NCBI RefSeq assembly: GCF_030129945.1 | Contig: NZ_JARRAF010000015.1 | Coordinates: forward strand, 1 to 64,000 | Direction of reading: 5' to 3' | Source of the DNA: Parachitinimonas caeni | GTDB lineage: Bacteria > Pseudomonadota > Gammaproteobacteria > Burkholderiales > Chitinimonadaceae | DNA: 64,000 bases | Shown here: one piece after another, positions 49,201 to 56,449 of the stretch | Numbering within the stretch: the stretch's first letter is position 1 | How the letters are laid out: the number at the start of each line of letters is the position of its first letter | Position numbers and translations under genes: made by a program | The notes under the pieces: model-generated | The model's input: the letters and a program-made list of their open reading frames with translations, nothing else | The model's database searches: none | What the model was told of the DNA's origin: nothing

Positions 49201-49320
49201 ACGGTGGCCATTGGCGACAAGGCCCAGTATGTGGCGGGCCTGTATGAAATCCGCCGACGTTTTCCCGGTATCGAAACACGCCTGACGATTGCGGCACCGG
49301 CGGTGCGAGGGGAGGGATAA
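46228..49320 (+). CDS. large HEAT/ARM-repeat protein of the retron locus
   Basis: 1030 residues, soluble. A short beta-rich N-terminus (1-90) is followed by alpha-helical repeats to the end, for example LRLKPAVPRLVTLLESGDDR near 130 and many Leu/Ala-rich helix pairs with HAEV and DVRQRA turns between 500 and 900. A conserved central motif reads YLLRRGWRSLRRLG near 345. No catalytic site was recognised, so it is probably a scaffold or recognition subunit. The stop overlaps the next start (TAATG). ARM-repeat plus WHSWIM proteins accompany clade-9 reverse transcriptases in type XIII retrons as I recall that scheme. Confidence 0.85.
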   Translation: MNHRADLLLLHRPGTEGGNLRLCLEAEPAGLVGLRLMWQPAGQDWQDLHYFGGLPDRSAAETLAQKLAMQKQTDGFLMAGQTVPAVEPTALSLGEARQARLLSRLQADDWRLLAPGKRTRLVWQIGELRLKPAVPRLVTLLESGDDRLDYCLAWAIGRCGDTGARDAMHHLAQRGRSEATRRLARWAELALSDSAERDAWAERLIADWPATLREAWATPSMTHIDAVLSELASQKSFKVADWLEQLDEVAQCQPTARPVLLAQLADMPLAAGNFRALRHLYKAAEFRGDADIWALLQHRFEQTGHNFYYAYPNQSVYLGRKWVKVCDELPRSDSRLAYSNRTRNYLLRRGWRSLRRLGAYGSPEFAPLAYAALRSFDDASAPAHQVTVSTWDRGYRTHIEYRHAHARSPLFNRLLFRPDGPIHFRRNGAPAYALSLLPAQRPERYEPYAKLWDTRPDLLLQLALASHAEWVQAFAVRALADLPAYCARMQDVHWRSLLGSPFAVTATFASQHITRLLAAETSPLQREPWLVLLLGSRHAEVVQAGLALFEQDPAAYAHSTPLVVGVLTARHAEVRRHARLICQVAAADSAVAGQIVTQLLEWLTLADTLTESLEAIVENIGWAVAQPLRQAAALADYPALLALTDHTLLAVRCLAVDWLILHQQPVQTLPPTLFRQLLESDEPRLLAAGLRLLAAMPLPLLLAQAELVGMFCVSPHTVVREQALLTVEKLLTHDPAFANALLPKLLSVLYRTEQAPGMHDAIHGFLTQTLASACQNLPVTHILSLLQARSTAAQRFGAWLLPQWPDESLSVADWVSLARCDTQDVRQRAMAVLDRLFAGLAPATLLPILDGRWDDSRQQLLSWLAQRVPNRQWQTTELITLADHANPSVQAFGCAQLATRLAEGQDADCLLALAEHPSLAVQGFVAHWLQTVLSQHPERLPQFAAYFRLVLSQVNKGRQIKRTLHALLRQQAMHSEALAREVASLFEWLAVTVAIGDKAQYVAGLYEIRRRFPGIETRLTIAAPAVRGEG

Positions 49321-50972
49321 TGCAGTTCGAGTACCGCTATTACGGTGAAAGCCAGGTGCGCCACGATGATCAGGGCACCGGCATCAGCTTTGCCCCCGAC
49401 ACCCTGCGCCAACCCGTGCACTTTGTTGCCGACATCAGCCGCCATCTGCCTTTTCGCGAGGCCATATCGGCCTTGCACGATGTGGTGGTGTCGGATTTGC
49501 GCACCAAGCAAAGGGATGTCAGCGCCTACAAAGCGTGGCTGGCGGGGCAGGAACAGGTGATGCTGGCCGAGTTCATGGCGCAGGCGTCATCGCTGCGAGG
49601 ACAGGTGGAAGCGCTCAGCCAGCAGATCGCCGAGGTACGCACACAGCGCGTGGCTATGCAGGCCCCTTATCTGAAAGCCAAACAGCGCTATTTCAACCAT
49701 ATCTACCAACACAACCGCGACCTCTGGTTTGTGTTGGACCCGGTGATCACCGTCCACCCGGATAGGGTGTTCTTCGAGTGCTTCAGCCAGGATGAATCAA
49801 CCTACGCCAACTTCAGTTGCGGTCACGAGATGTTCAGCCATCACGGCGACTTTGCCTGTGGCACCACCAATATTGATTACTCGGCGCCGCTGTATGCCGA
49901 GTTCCAGAAAATCCGCCAGTACAAGCCCACCCGGCTGACCGTGGAGCCGGCCGGCTTTACCGTGCAGACCGGTGTCGATGACGGTTTCGTCGAGGAAAAA
50001 ATCGACTTGCCCGAAAGCTGGGTTCGGGGCTTTTTGCAGGTCAGCGCTGCGATGGCCTTGCCGGGCCGGCGTCTGCAGCTGCACCCGATGGATTTGCATA
50101 ACTTCTGCCTGATTCTGCGCTGGCGCAAGGAACGGGTCGGCCCCCGTTCGATCCGCTTCGAGCTGGTGCCGGGTCAGCCGGTCAAGGCGGTGTTCGAACC
50201 CTGGGGGCAGGAGGTAGTCTGCCTACGCTCCAGCCACGATGCGCCAGCGGCCGAGAGCATCCGCATCTGGGGGCGTCGTCGCCTGCTGACGCTGGAGCGG
50301 CTGACAGGGGTGGCCGAGCGGGTGCAGGTGCATCTGCTGGGCACCGGCCTGCCTAGCTTCTGGATGGTCTCTGGCGCCGACTGGCAGTACACGCTGGGCC
50401 TATCTGGCTGGACGGCGAACGACTGGTCGCGCAATGGACAGTTTGATCTGTTCGGCCCGCGCCAGCAGGTTGATACCGCGACCCAGGCGCAGGTATTCCA
50501 GGCCCTTGCGAGTGATTACAAGGCGACCGCTGCGCAGCTTGGCCTGCGCCTTGGCCTGCAGCCATCGCTGGTTGAGTCGAGCCTGCTGGCGTACACCCAG
50601 GCCGGGCGGGTGGTTTACGACTTGGCTGATGGCTGCTATCGCCTGCGCGAATTGTCTCGCGAGCCGCTGCCGCTTGAACGCCTGCGCTTTTGCAATGAGC
50701 GGGAAGAGCAGGCCTCGCAGCTGGTGTCGCGAGGCAAGGTCAAGGGCCTGAGCATCAGCGCCAGCGACGCGGGCCGGCAGATCTCGGCACAGCTGCAGGA
50801 TGGCGATCGTCGCCATGGCGTGACTTTGCAGATCGACCTTGATGAGCGCATGGCGGCGGCCCGTTGTGATTGCGACTACTACGTCCACAACAAGCTGTAT
50901 CGAGGGCCGTGCGCGCACATTCTGGCAGCACGCATGGCGGCCGACCTGCAGGCGCGCCAGCAGCGTGGCTGA
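49320..50972 (+). CDS. winged-helix SWIM zinc-finger protein (WHSWIM)
   Basis: 550 residues. The N-terminal third contains a coiled segment (about 75-130). A winged-helix-like region lies near 400-445 (AAQLGLRLGLQPSLVESSLL, AGRVVYDLADGCYRL). The C-terminus holds a SWIM zinc finger with ligands C516, C518, C531 and H533 (CDCDYYV...GPCAHI). SWIM fingers bind DNA or protein. Translation is coupled to the HEAT/ARM gene through a 1-base overlap with a strong GGGAGG site. The retron RNA and reverse transcriptase follow, so it is probably the nucleic-acid-sensing or effector-control part. Confidence 0.88.
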   Translation: MQFEYRYYGESQVRHDDQGTGISFAPDTLRQPVHFVADISRHLPFREAISALHDVVVSDLRTKQRDVSAYKAWLAGQEQVMLAEFMAQASSLRGQVEALSQQIAEVRTQRVAMQAPYLKAKQRYFNHIYQHNRDLWFVLDPVITVHPDRVFFECFSQDESTYANFSCGHEMFSHHGDFACGTTNIDYSAPLYAEFQKIRQYKPTRLTVEPAGFTVQTGVDDGFVEEKIDLPESWVRGFLQVSAAMALPGRRLQLHPMDLHNFCLILRWRKERVGPRSIRFELVPGQPVKAVFEPWGQEVVCLRSSHDAPAAESIRIWGRRRLLTLERLTGVAERVQVHLLGTGLPSFWMVSGADWQYTLGLSGWTANDWSRNGQFDLFGPRQQVDTATQAQVFQALASDYKATAAQLGLRLGLQPSLVESSLLAYTQAGRVVYDLADGCYRLRELSREPLPLERLRFCNEREEQASQLVSRGKVKGLSISASDAGRQISAQLQDGDRRHGVTLQIDLDERMAAARCDCDYYVHNKLYRGPCAHILAARMAADLQARQQRG

Positions 50973-51083
50973 GCGCAGGCTCGATACCCAGGGCAACCAA
51001 ACCGAACTTTTGATTGAGGAGATCACGCCGGGTTGTTAGACTCGGGAATGTGTGAATTTGCCACAGCAGCTGTGGCAGATTCT

Positions 51084-51094
51084 GGGTGGCAGGG
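51084..51094 (+). repeat. retron a1 arm
   Basis: GGGTGGCAGGG, the exact reverse complement of 51288-51298. It pairs with a2 to bring the msr and msd ends together for priming by the reverse transcriptase. Confidence 0.8.
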
Positions 51095-51173
51095 AGGCTC
51101 TTGCAACCCGGACGGTGGATCGCCGTCCTTGTACCAAGCTCTCCCACGCGCCACTGGCCCGCTCTTCACTGGG

Positions 51174-51243
51174 CCGGGGCTCCCTACCTGCTGCATGACG
51201 GTGTGGCTTGTTCCAAGCCCGATGCAGCAGGTAGGGGCCCCGG
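51174..51243 (+). other. msd-like long stem-loop
   Basis: Arms CCGGGGC-T-CCCTACCTGCTGCAT and its complement pair over 22 bp with one bulged T; the cap is a second hairpin. Long stems like this are the reverse-transcribed core of retrons and the template for msDNA. Confidence 0.8.
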
Positions 51244-51287
51244 CTTTCGAGTGGAGCGGTCCAGTCTACAAGGCTCTTCGATGAGAA

Positions 51288-51298
51288 CCCTGCCACCC
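51288..51298 (+). repeat. retron a2 arm
   Basis: CCCTGCCACCC, 35 bases before the reverse transcriptase start codon, complementary to a1 at 51084-51094. Confidence 0.8.
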
Positions 51299-51332
51299 GC
51301 ACACTCCCGCCTCCGCTATCCGGCTTGCCATC

Positions 51333-53207
51333 ATGAGCAACGCCACCCCTACCAGCCGTGAAGCCGTTCTCGCCCGCATTCAGGCCAGCAGCAAAGAAGA
51401 AGTCATTCTTGAAGAAATGCAGCGCCAGGGATTCTGGTCTGCCGATGCGGCCGCCCCCGAGCAAGCCAAACTGACCGAGCTGATGCAGCAAGAGCACACG
51501 CTGCTGCGTGAGCTGAGTGCGTTGAATGAACAGCTGCGGCTCGCCAGCGATCCGGAAGCTGCCCTGCAGGCCATGCGCAAGCAACGCATGGCCGATGCCA
51601 AGGCGCGGCGTGAAGAAACCCGGCAGAGAGCCGCCCAGCGCCGTCACCAGAAAGCCTTGGCTTGGCACGCCCTGAGCGGCAGGGAGATTTTTTACCTGGG
51701 CGAAGGCGTGTCGCAGGGGTTGGCCGATGGCCGGCTGGATGCCGACAGACTCATCGCCAAAGGGCTGCCGGTGCTGGAGGGGCCGCTGGCCCTGGCGACG
51801 GCCATGGACATCCCCCTGCCGGAGTTACGCTTCCTGGCCTTTCAGCGCAGCGTCTCGCGCATCAGCCATTACCGCCGATTCGGCCTTCCAAAAAAAACAG
51901 GGGGCTTGCGGCTGATTTCCGCACCCATGCCCAGACTGAAACGTGCCCAGTACTGGGTGCTCGACAATATTCTGGCCAAGCTGCCGGTGAGTGAGGCCGC
52001 ACACGGATTCGTACCGGGGCGGTCCATCGTCAGCAATGCCGCGCCCCATGTTGGGCAGGCCGTGGTCGTTAACTTCGACCTCAAGGATTTTTTCCCGTCA
52101 ATCCGCTACCAGCGGGTACGTGGCCTGTTCCAGTCGTTTGGCTATTCACGCCAGCTGGCAACGGTGCTGGGACTGCTCACCACCGAGTTGCCGACCGAAG
52201 CAGTGGAGATCGACGGCATGTGCTTTCAGGTGCAGAGCGGTGAGCGACATCTGCCGCAGGGGGCGCCATCGAGCCCGGCCATCACCAATCTGCTATGCCG
52301 ACGTCTGGATAGGCGTCTGTCTGCGCTGGCGCAGCGGCTGGGTTTTCGCTACAGCCGCTATGCCGACGATATGACATTTTCTGCTGACGCGGCAGGCGCC
52401 GCGAATCTGCCGCGCCTGCTGTGGCAGGCCAAACGGGTGATTGCCGATGAGGGATTCGTGCTGCACCCGGACAAACAGCGCGTTATGCGTGCCAGCTCAA
52501 GGCAGGAAGTGACGGGTGTCGTGGTCAATCACCATGCAACCGTGTGCCGTGCCACCTTGCGTCGTTTTCGAGCGACCTTGCATCAGGTCGAGAAAGACGG
52601 CCCGCCGGGCAAGAGCTGGCATGGGAATCCCGATGTGCTGAATGCGCTGGCCGGTTATGCCCGGTTTGTGCGGATGGTCGATCCGGCCAAGGGTGACCTC
52701 ATGTGCCGTCAGGTGGCGCTGTTGCAAGCCCGTTGGGGCGGGGCGCCAGCCCGGACGCATGGCGACTATTTCCGTCGGTTCCGCGCCGCCAGCGCAGCCG
52801 GTCAAGCCTTGCCGGGCAAGATCCAGCTGGCCAAGCCCAAAGCCGCACCTCAGCTCGAAAAGACGGCCATCCAGCTGCAGAAAGCCAAGGAAACGGTTGC
52901 TTCGGCAGCCACGCTTACCGTTGATCCGACCCTTGATGCGGCTAGTCAGCCGGCGGTTCCGCCGCCCCAGGTAGCGCAGGCCGAGGCACCTGCGGCAAAC
53001 CCCCACGAGGCGATGCCTGCCTCGCTATACGTGAATCTGGCGGTGCAGTTTGTGCTGATGCTGGTGGGGGGCATGTTGTCCGGCAATCTGTTGCTGCTAT
53101 TCGGCAGCGCTGGCTGGGCCTGGTATGCGATGAACAGTCGCAAGGCCAGTTGGTGGGTCTGGCTGGGCGTGGTGGTGGTGTGCCGCTTGCTTTGGCGAAT
53201 GCGATAG
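51333..53207 (+). CDS. retron reverse transcriptase with C-terminal membrane helices
   Basis: 624 residues. An N-terminal extension (1-115) contains a charged coiled coil. The RT core has the retron motif NAAPH (235-239, NAxxH), the motif A aspartate in NFDLKDFF (D249), LPQGAPSSP (307-315), the catalytic YADD (343-346), and VTG (393-395) in the retron-specific Y region. After about 490 comes an Ala/Pro/Lys linker, then two membrane helices (about 566-592 and 606-621) ending RLLWRMR. The extension and helices make it much longer than typical retron RTs of 300-400 residues. Should copy the upstream msd RNA into msDNA. No clear ribosome-binding site. Confidence 0.93.
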   Translation: MSNATPTSREAVLARIQASSKEEVILEEMQRQGFWSADAAAPEQAKLTELMQQEHTLLRELSALNEQLRLASDPEAALQAMRKQRMADAKARREETRQRAAQRRHQKALAWHALSGREIFYLGEGVSQGLADGRLDADRLIAKGLPVLEGPLALATAMDIPLPELRFLAFQRSVSRISHYRRFGLPKKTGGLRLISAPMPRLKRAQYWVLDNILAKLPVSEAAHGFVPGRSIVSNAAPHVGQAVVVNFDLKDFFPSIRYQRVRGLFQSFGYSRQLATVLGLLTTELPTEAVEIDGMCFQVQSGERHLPQGAPSSPAITNLLCRRLDRRLSALAQRLGFRYSRYADDMTFSADAAGAANLPRLLWQAKRVIADEGFVLHPDKQRVMRASSRQEVTGVVVNHHATVCRATLRRFRATLHQVEKDGPPGKSWHGNPDVLNALAGYARFVRMVDPAKGDLMCRQVALLQARWGGAPARTHGDYFRRFRAASAAGQALPGKIQLAKPKAAPQLEKTAIQLQKAKETVASAATLTVDPTLDAASQPAVPPPQVAQAEAPAANPHEAMPASLYVNLAVQFVLMLVGGMLSGNLLLLFGSAGWAWYAMNSRKASWWVWLGVVVVCRLLWRMR

Positions 53208-53353
53208 ATGGGATGACTTTGCCGCCGGACGATGTTTGCGGTGGTTTGGTCATGTAATTAACTTCCTGATGGCCTGGCGTTGGAAGGTAGGTGCCACACG
53301 TTGTTTTGTCGTGGATTTCTGGTTTGATTTCTTTTTGTTTAGAGGGTTTTTAA

Positions 53354-53833
53354 ATGAAAAAGATGTTGGCACTGCTATTAATGCTACCCGCTGTTGCCCT
53401 AGCGGACTCCTATGATCCAGTAACCAATCAGCTGACGATTGATACGGTGTCCCTGCCGGGTGATCCAGATGTCGTTTACAAGAATGTGGTTGTCACTCTT
53501 GGAAATGTTGTCAGTCCCGGACAGATGGTTTCGATGCGGGGAGCAAGACCCATCCAGTGCAGCGAGAAGAATTTTTCCAATGCCATTGTCAGTGGCATCA
53601 AGACTGGCATGACCTTGAGCCAGGTGAACGCCGTCATGGGTTGTACCGCGACAGCGGCACCCCTGATGTATAACACCCCCCAAACCATCTGCTACACATG
53701 GTCGATCGGCCCGTTTTCACAGCAGTACTCGGGCCGCGCAGCTTGGGTATACATTGACCGCACCACACAAAAGGTCGGACCGATGTTCGGGGAAGAAGGA
53801 GGGGGCTTTTATGCGGGTTGGGCAGGCTTTTAG
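53354..53833 (+). CDS. secreted protein with a BamE/SmpA-like segment
   Basis: 159 residues with a signal peptide (MKKMLALLLMLPAVALA). The part from about 78 (VSGIKTGMTLSQVNAVMGCT ... ICYTWSIGP ... AAWVYID) resembles the BamE/SmpA fold, in which I-x-x-G-M-T-x-x-Q-V precedes a beta-sheet. Three cysteines in the mature part. Its TAG stop is made of TA plus the first G of repeat element C, so the natural C-terminus may have been longer. Partner unknown. Confidence 0.7.
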   Translation: MKKMLALLLMLPAVALADSYDPVTNQLTIDTVSLPGDPDVVYKNVVVTLGNVVSPGQMVSMRGARPIQCSEKNFSNAIVSGIKTGMTLSQVNAVMGCTATAAPLMYNTPQTICYTWSIGPFSQQYSGRAAWVYIDRTTQKVGPMFGEEGGGFYAGWAGF

Positions 53834-54028
53834 GCTTTGTTGAGTTTTGTTTCCAGATCACGTTTCGTCGGATTTGGGCCTGATGCAACGCGACGAGCGC
53901 GCCACTTAGGTGGTAAGCCACGCGAGGCCGGGATCGGCTTTTGGGGTATGGCGTCGTTAGGGTTCGCTTATTGGGCTCGCCAGGCTGCACTCACCCTACC
54001 CCAAAACTCGACTTGGTGACCGGAAGTG
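53833..54028. mobile_element. MITE-like element, copy C, right end lost
   Basis: The left end GGCTTTGTTGAGTTTTGTTTCC matches copy A and is preceded by TA (53831-53832). The interior matches copies A and B (GGATTTGGGCCTGATGCAA; GGCGTCGTTAGGGTTCGCTT; CACTCACCCT; CCCCAAAACTCG). Similarity ends near ACCGGAAG; the right terminal repeat is missing or too degraded to see. Confidence 0.7.
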
Positions 54029-54122
54029 TAGCCGGCAGGTGTCGACGGATATGTCGAGGCCAGTATCAGAGTCAGTGGGGCGTTAACGAACGCCCCATTT
54101 TACCTTTGGCGGAAGGGGTTGC

Positions 54123-54494
54123 TTACCACGAGCAATCGCAAGGTGCATCACAAGGTACATCTGGTAGGTGGTTGCAGTTGAGGAATGGATCTGCGCATTC
54201 GCAGGCGCCTTTTCCCGCATTACAACCAGACAAGCGTGGTGACTTGTTTTTATCCCGCTTCTTGTTTTCGGTAGGCATGGCAAGCAGGGTGGCATAAGCC
54301 ATGCGACAGCGCTCGAACTGGCGGGGCAAGGCAACCCAAAGTGCCAGTGCGCCTTTGCGCTGTACGATACGGCGGGCGTATTCCGAGCAGGAATGGTGGC
54401 CAGTAAGGTGGCGATACGCACAGCAAAAGCCTTTGTGCGGCGACAGGTAGCGCTGGTAAGCGACGATGGCGCCAAGAACTGCGTAGCGGAGCAT
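54123..54494 (-). CDS. YidD-like protein with a Cys-rich tail
   Basis: 123 residues. AYQRYLSPHKGFCCAYRHLTG, HHSCSEYARRIVQRKGALAL and ERCRMAYATLL follow the YidD (membrane protein insertion efficiency factor) pattern YQ-x-SP...C...CS-YA...G...R-x-x-RC. After residue 80 comes a charged linker and a Cys-rich end (CNAGKGACECADPFLNCN, CDAPCDCSW) not found in standard YidD. It is probably a paralogue rather than the copy beside yidC/rnpA. It lies downstream of the LURP-like gene with a hairpin between them. Confidence 0.75.
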   Translation of the reverse strand: MLRYAVLGAIVAYQRYLSPHKGFCCAYRHLTGHHSCSEYARRIVQRKGALALWVALPRQFERCRMAYATLLAMPTENKKRDKNKSPRLSGCNAGKGACECADPFLNCNHLPDVPCDAPCDCSW

Positions 54495-54556
54495 GGCCTA
54501 TCCTGGCTGGTGGATGACAATGCAGGTGTAATCCTGGGGCGGGGCTCTGTCAATTG

Positions 54557-54583
54557 CCGGGCGTGGCTTATTGCTACGCCCGG
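54557..54583 (-). other. hairpin between the LURP-like and YidD-like genes
   Basis: CCGGGCGTGGC / GCTACGCCCGG, an 11-bp stem with one wobble and a 5-base loop, 11 bases after the LURP-like stop. There is no T-run; it could be a weak terminator or an mRNA-stabilising structure. Confidence 0.55.
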
Positions 54584-54594
54584 TGCCCGTCGGG

Positions 54595-55182
54595 TTATTC
54601 TTTGTAGACGATATCAATGGCCAACCCTGCGGCCAGTAATAGCATGGAAATGTTTTTATCGGCCTGATCGGGCAGGGCGATTACATAGTTATCCGCTGAA
54701 GTAAATAGTTCTTTGCCGACGCCGGCCCATTTTTTGGTAACACTGCCAATTTCCTTTTCGTTTTTATCCAGTAATTGGAAGTTCCAGCCTTTCCAGTCGC
54801 CTTTGATTTGTGCGACTTGATTGTCTGCCGTATCAAATACCATAAAGGAAGGGCCAATTGAAATCAGCTTGCTTTTAAAGTAACCAATCTTGTTACCCTG
54901 GCGGTCGAGAATTTCCACTTTGGGTCGGATCAGTGAAAAGCGACGTTTGATGCTGAATAACCGTTTGCTGTCATTTTCATGGCTGTCGCCCTCAAAGACA
55001 TTGACGGTGGTGGGGAGCATGCGTTTATTGACAATCAGCCGCAGCACATGAATCAAAGCCCCCGGTTTTTCTTTGGCAATTCCCAGCTGTGCCTGAGTGG
55101 CCGGATCGAGAATATCGTAGGTGTCGGATAGTTTGAGCATTCCTACATGCTCACGAATAAAAAAAGTGGTTCTATTGAACAT
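54595..55182 (-). CDS. LURP-one-related / phospholipid scramblase-like protein
   Basis: 195 residues from the ATG at 55182 (the frame is open to 55233). No signal peptide. The beta-strand pattern with FFIREHVGMLKLSDTYDI at the start, FSIKRRFSLIRPKVEILDRQG and VFDTADNQVAQIKGDWKGWNF in the middle, and a hydrophobic C-terminal helix (NISMLLLAAGLAIDIVY) is that of the LURP-one/Tubby-like barrel with its buried helix. Lipid or membrane binding is suspected in relatives; not proven. AT-richer than its neighbours. Confidence 0.75.
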   Translation of the reverse strand: MFNRTTFFIREHVGMLKLSDTYDILDPATQAQLGIAKEKPGALIHVLRLIVNKRMLPTTVNVFEGDSHENDSKRLFSIKRRFSLIRPKVEILDRQGNKIGYFKSKLISIGPSFMVFDTADNQVAQIKGDWKGWNFQLLDKNEKEIGSVTKKWAGVGKELFTSADNYVIALPDQADKNISMLLLAAGLAIDIVYKE

Positions 55183-55527
55183 GAATGATTCTTCCTGATA
55201 AGGATAATGCGGATTCTGTTTGGATAAGCGCACAATAAAGTTAATACACGAACTGAAAAAGGTTTTTCAAACAGCTCTTATGCGTCAATGATGTGTGTTG
55301 AGAATTTACGACTTTAGCATATTTAATGAATTGACCGAAACCCGTCAGGCAGATGGGGAGCAATCGTTGTGACGGGGGTTTACCAGGTGGGACTGCTGGT
55401 CAAACATCGCTGAAATCGTCTAGGCTGAAACGGGAGGTCCGCGTTATTGCGGCAAATGCAGGTTCTTTCCATGAGGACTAACCTGAGGCGGAATGCGGGC
55501 AAATATAAGATGTGCGAGGAATTGATA
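55183..55527. other. AT-rich divergent intergenic region
   Basis: 345 bases between the LURP-like gene and the mutarotase gene. It should carry promoters in both directions. A possible longer N-terminus of the mutarotase (from 55447) is not supported by a ribosome-binding site. No operator or RNA was recognised. Confidence 0.45.
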
Positions 55528-56424
55528 GTGAAGAATGCCAGTGCGGGCCTGTATTTTTTACGGCTGCCCGATGGAGTACGAATTGAGCACCTGCCGCGAG
55601 GGCAGGCAGTGGTCGAAGTCGAAACCAGGCTGTGCCGGGCGACTTTGAGCGTGCAGGGAGCTCAGGTGTTGAAGTTCGAGTCTCGCGCATCGAATACGCC
55701 GATGCTGTGGGTGTCGCGTGATGCGCTGTTTGAGCCGGGCAGGGCGATACGTGGCGGGATTCCGCTATGTTGGCCCTGGTTCAATGCCCATCCGGATAAC
55801 CCTGGCCTGCCTTCTCATGGCTTTGCCCGAAATCTGGACTGGCGACTGGAGTCGGCCGACATCCTGCCAAGCGGCGAAGCACGGGTCGTCTTTTGCCTCG
55901 AAGATTCGGAGCAAAGCCGCCAATGGTGGCCGCATGCGTTCAAGGCGACCTTGGTGCTGACCCTGGGACTGCAGCTGCAGTTGGCTTTTTCGGTGAGCAA
56001 TACCGGCGACGATGCCTTTGACATGAGTTACGCCTTGCATAGTTATTTTCCGGTTTCTGATCTGAACAATGTCAGGGTTGAGGGGCTGGATGGCCGCTGT
56101 TTCATAGATCAGCTTCAGGGCAACGCGCGGCGTATGCAGTCGGGGCCGGTGCAGATTGCTGGCGAGACGGACGCGATCTATCTGGATGTGCCGGATACGC
56201 TGATTCTGGTGGATGGAAACCGCATGCGGCGGGTAACGGCCGACAATATGCCCTGTGCCGTGGTGTGGAACCCAGGCCCTCACAAGGCCGCGCGTATGGC
56301 GGATTTGGGGGACGATGAATACGCAGGCATGTTGTGTGTTGAACGAGGTCGGCTGGCTGATGCGGCGATACGGTTGGACGCGGGTGCCAGCCATCGTTCG
56401 TTGCTGACGCTGGCAGACTTTTAG
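55528..56424 (+). CDS. D-hexose-6-phosphate mutarotase (YeaD-type aldose epimerase)
   Basis: 298 residues from a GTG at 55528 preceded by GAGGA; longer frames exist but lack a ribosome-binding site. The galactose-mutarotase beta-sandwich is recognised by AIRGGIPLCWPWFNAHP, SHGFARNLDW (His as general acid), SYALHSYFPVSDLNNV and VVWNPGPHKAARMADL...CVERG. It interconverts alpha and beta anomers of hexose 6-phosphates, feeding glycolysis or glycogen metabolism. A sensor kinase gene follows after 25 bases. Confidence 0.9.
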   Translation: MKNASAGLYFLRLPDGVRIEHLPRGQAVVEVETRLCRATLSVQGAQVLKFESRASNTPMLWVSRDALFEPGRAIRGGIPLCWPWFNAHPDNPGLPSHGFARNLDWRLESADILPSGEARVVFCLEDSEQSRQWWPHAFKATLVLTLGLQLQLAFSVSNTGDDAFDMSYALHSYFPVSDLNNVRVEGLDGRCFIDQLQGNARRMQSGPVQIAGETDAIYLDVPDTLILVDGNRMRRVTADNMPCAVVWNPGPHKAARMADLGDDEYAGMLCVERGRLADAAIRLDAGASHRSLLTLADF

Positions 56425-56449
56425 ACTTTTAAAGAGTGAGCAGGCAGCC

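Larger units (their letters stand above)
51060..51298 (+). ncRNA. putative retron msr-msd RNA
   Basis: About 240 bases of densely folded sequence between the WHSWIM gene and the reverse transcriptase. In order: hairpin GCCACAG/CTGTGGC (51060-51076); a1 GGGTGGCAGGG (51084-51094); hairpin GGACGG/CCGTCC (51110-51128); hairpin GGCCC/GGGCC (51156-51175); a long stem of about 22 bp with one bulge (51174-51196 with 51222-51243), capped by GGCTTG-TTC-CAAGCC; and a2 CCCTGCCACCC (51288-51298), exact complement of a1. This is the expected msr-msd layout. The branching G is probably at 51096 or 51097. Exact RNA and DNA ends are not known. Confidence 0.85.

Noticed and set aside
51036-51668. Minus-strand frame across the retron RNA and RT start
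   Set aside because: It crosses strongly paired non-coding sequence and the coding start of the RT; a by-product of palindromic arms.
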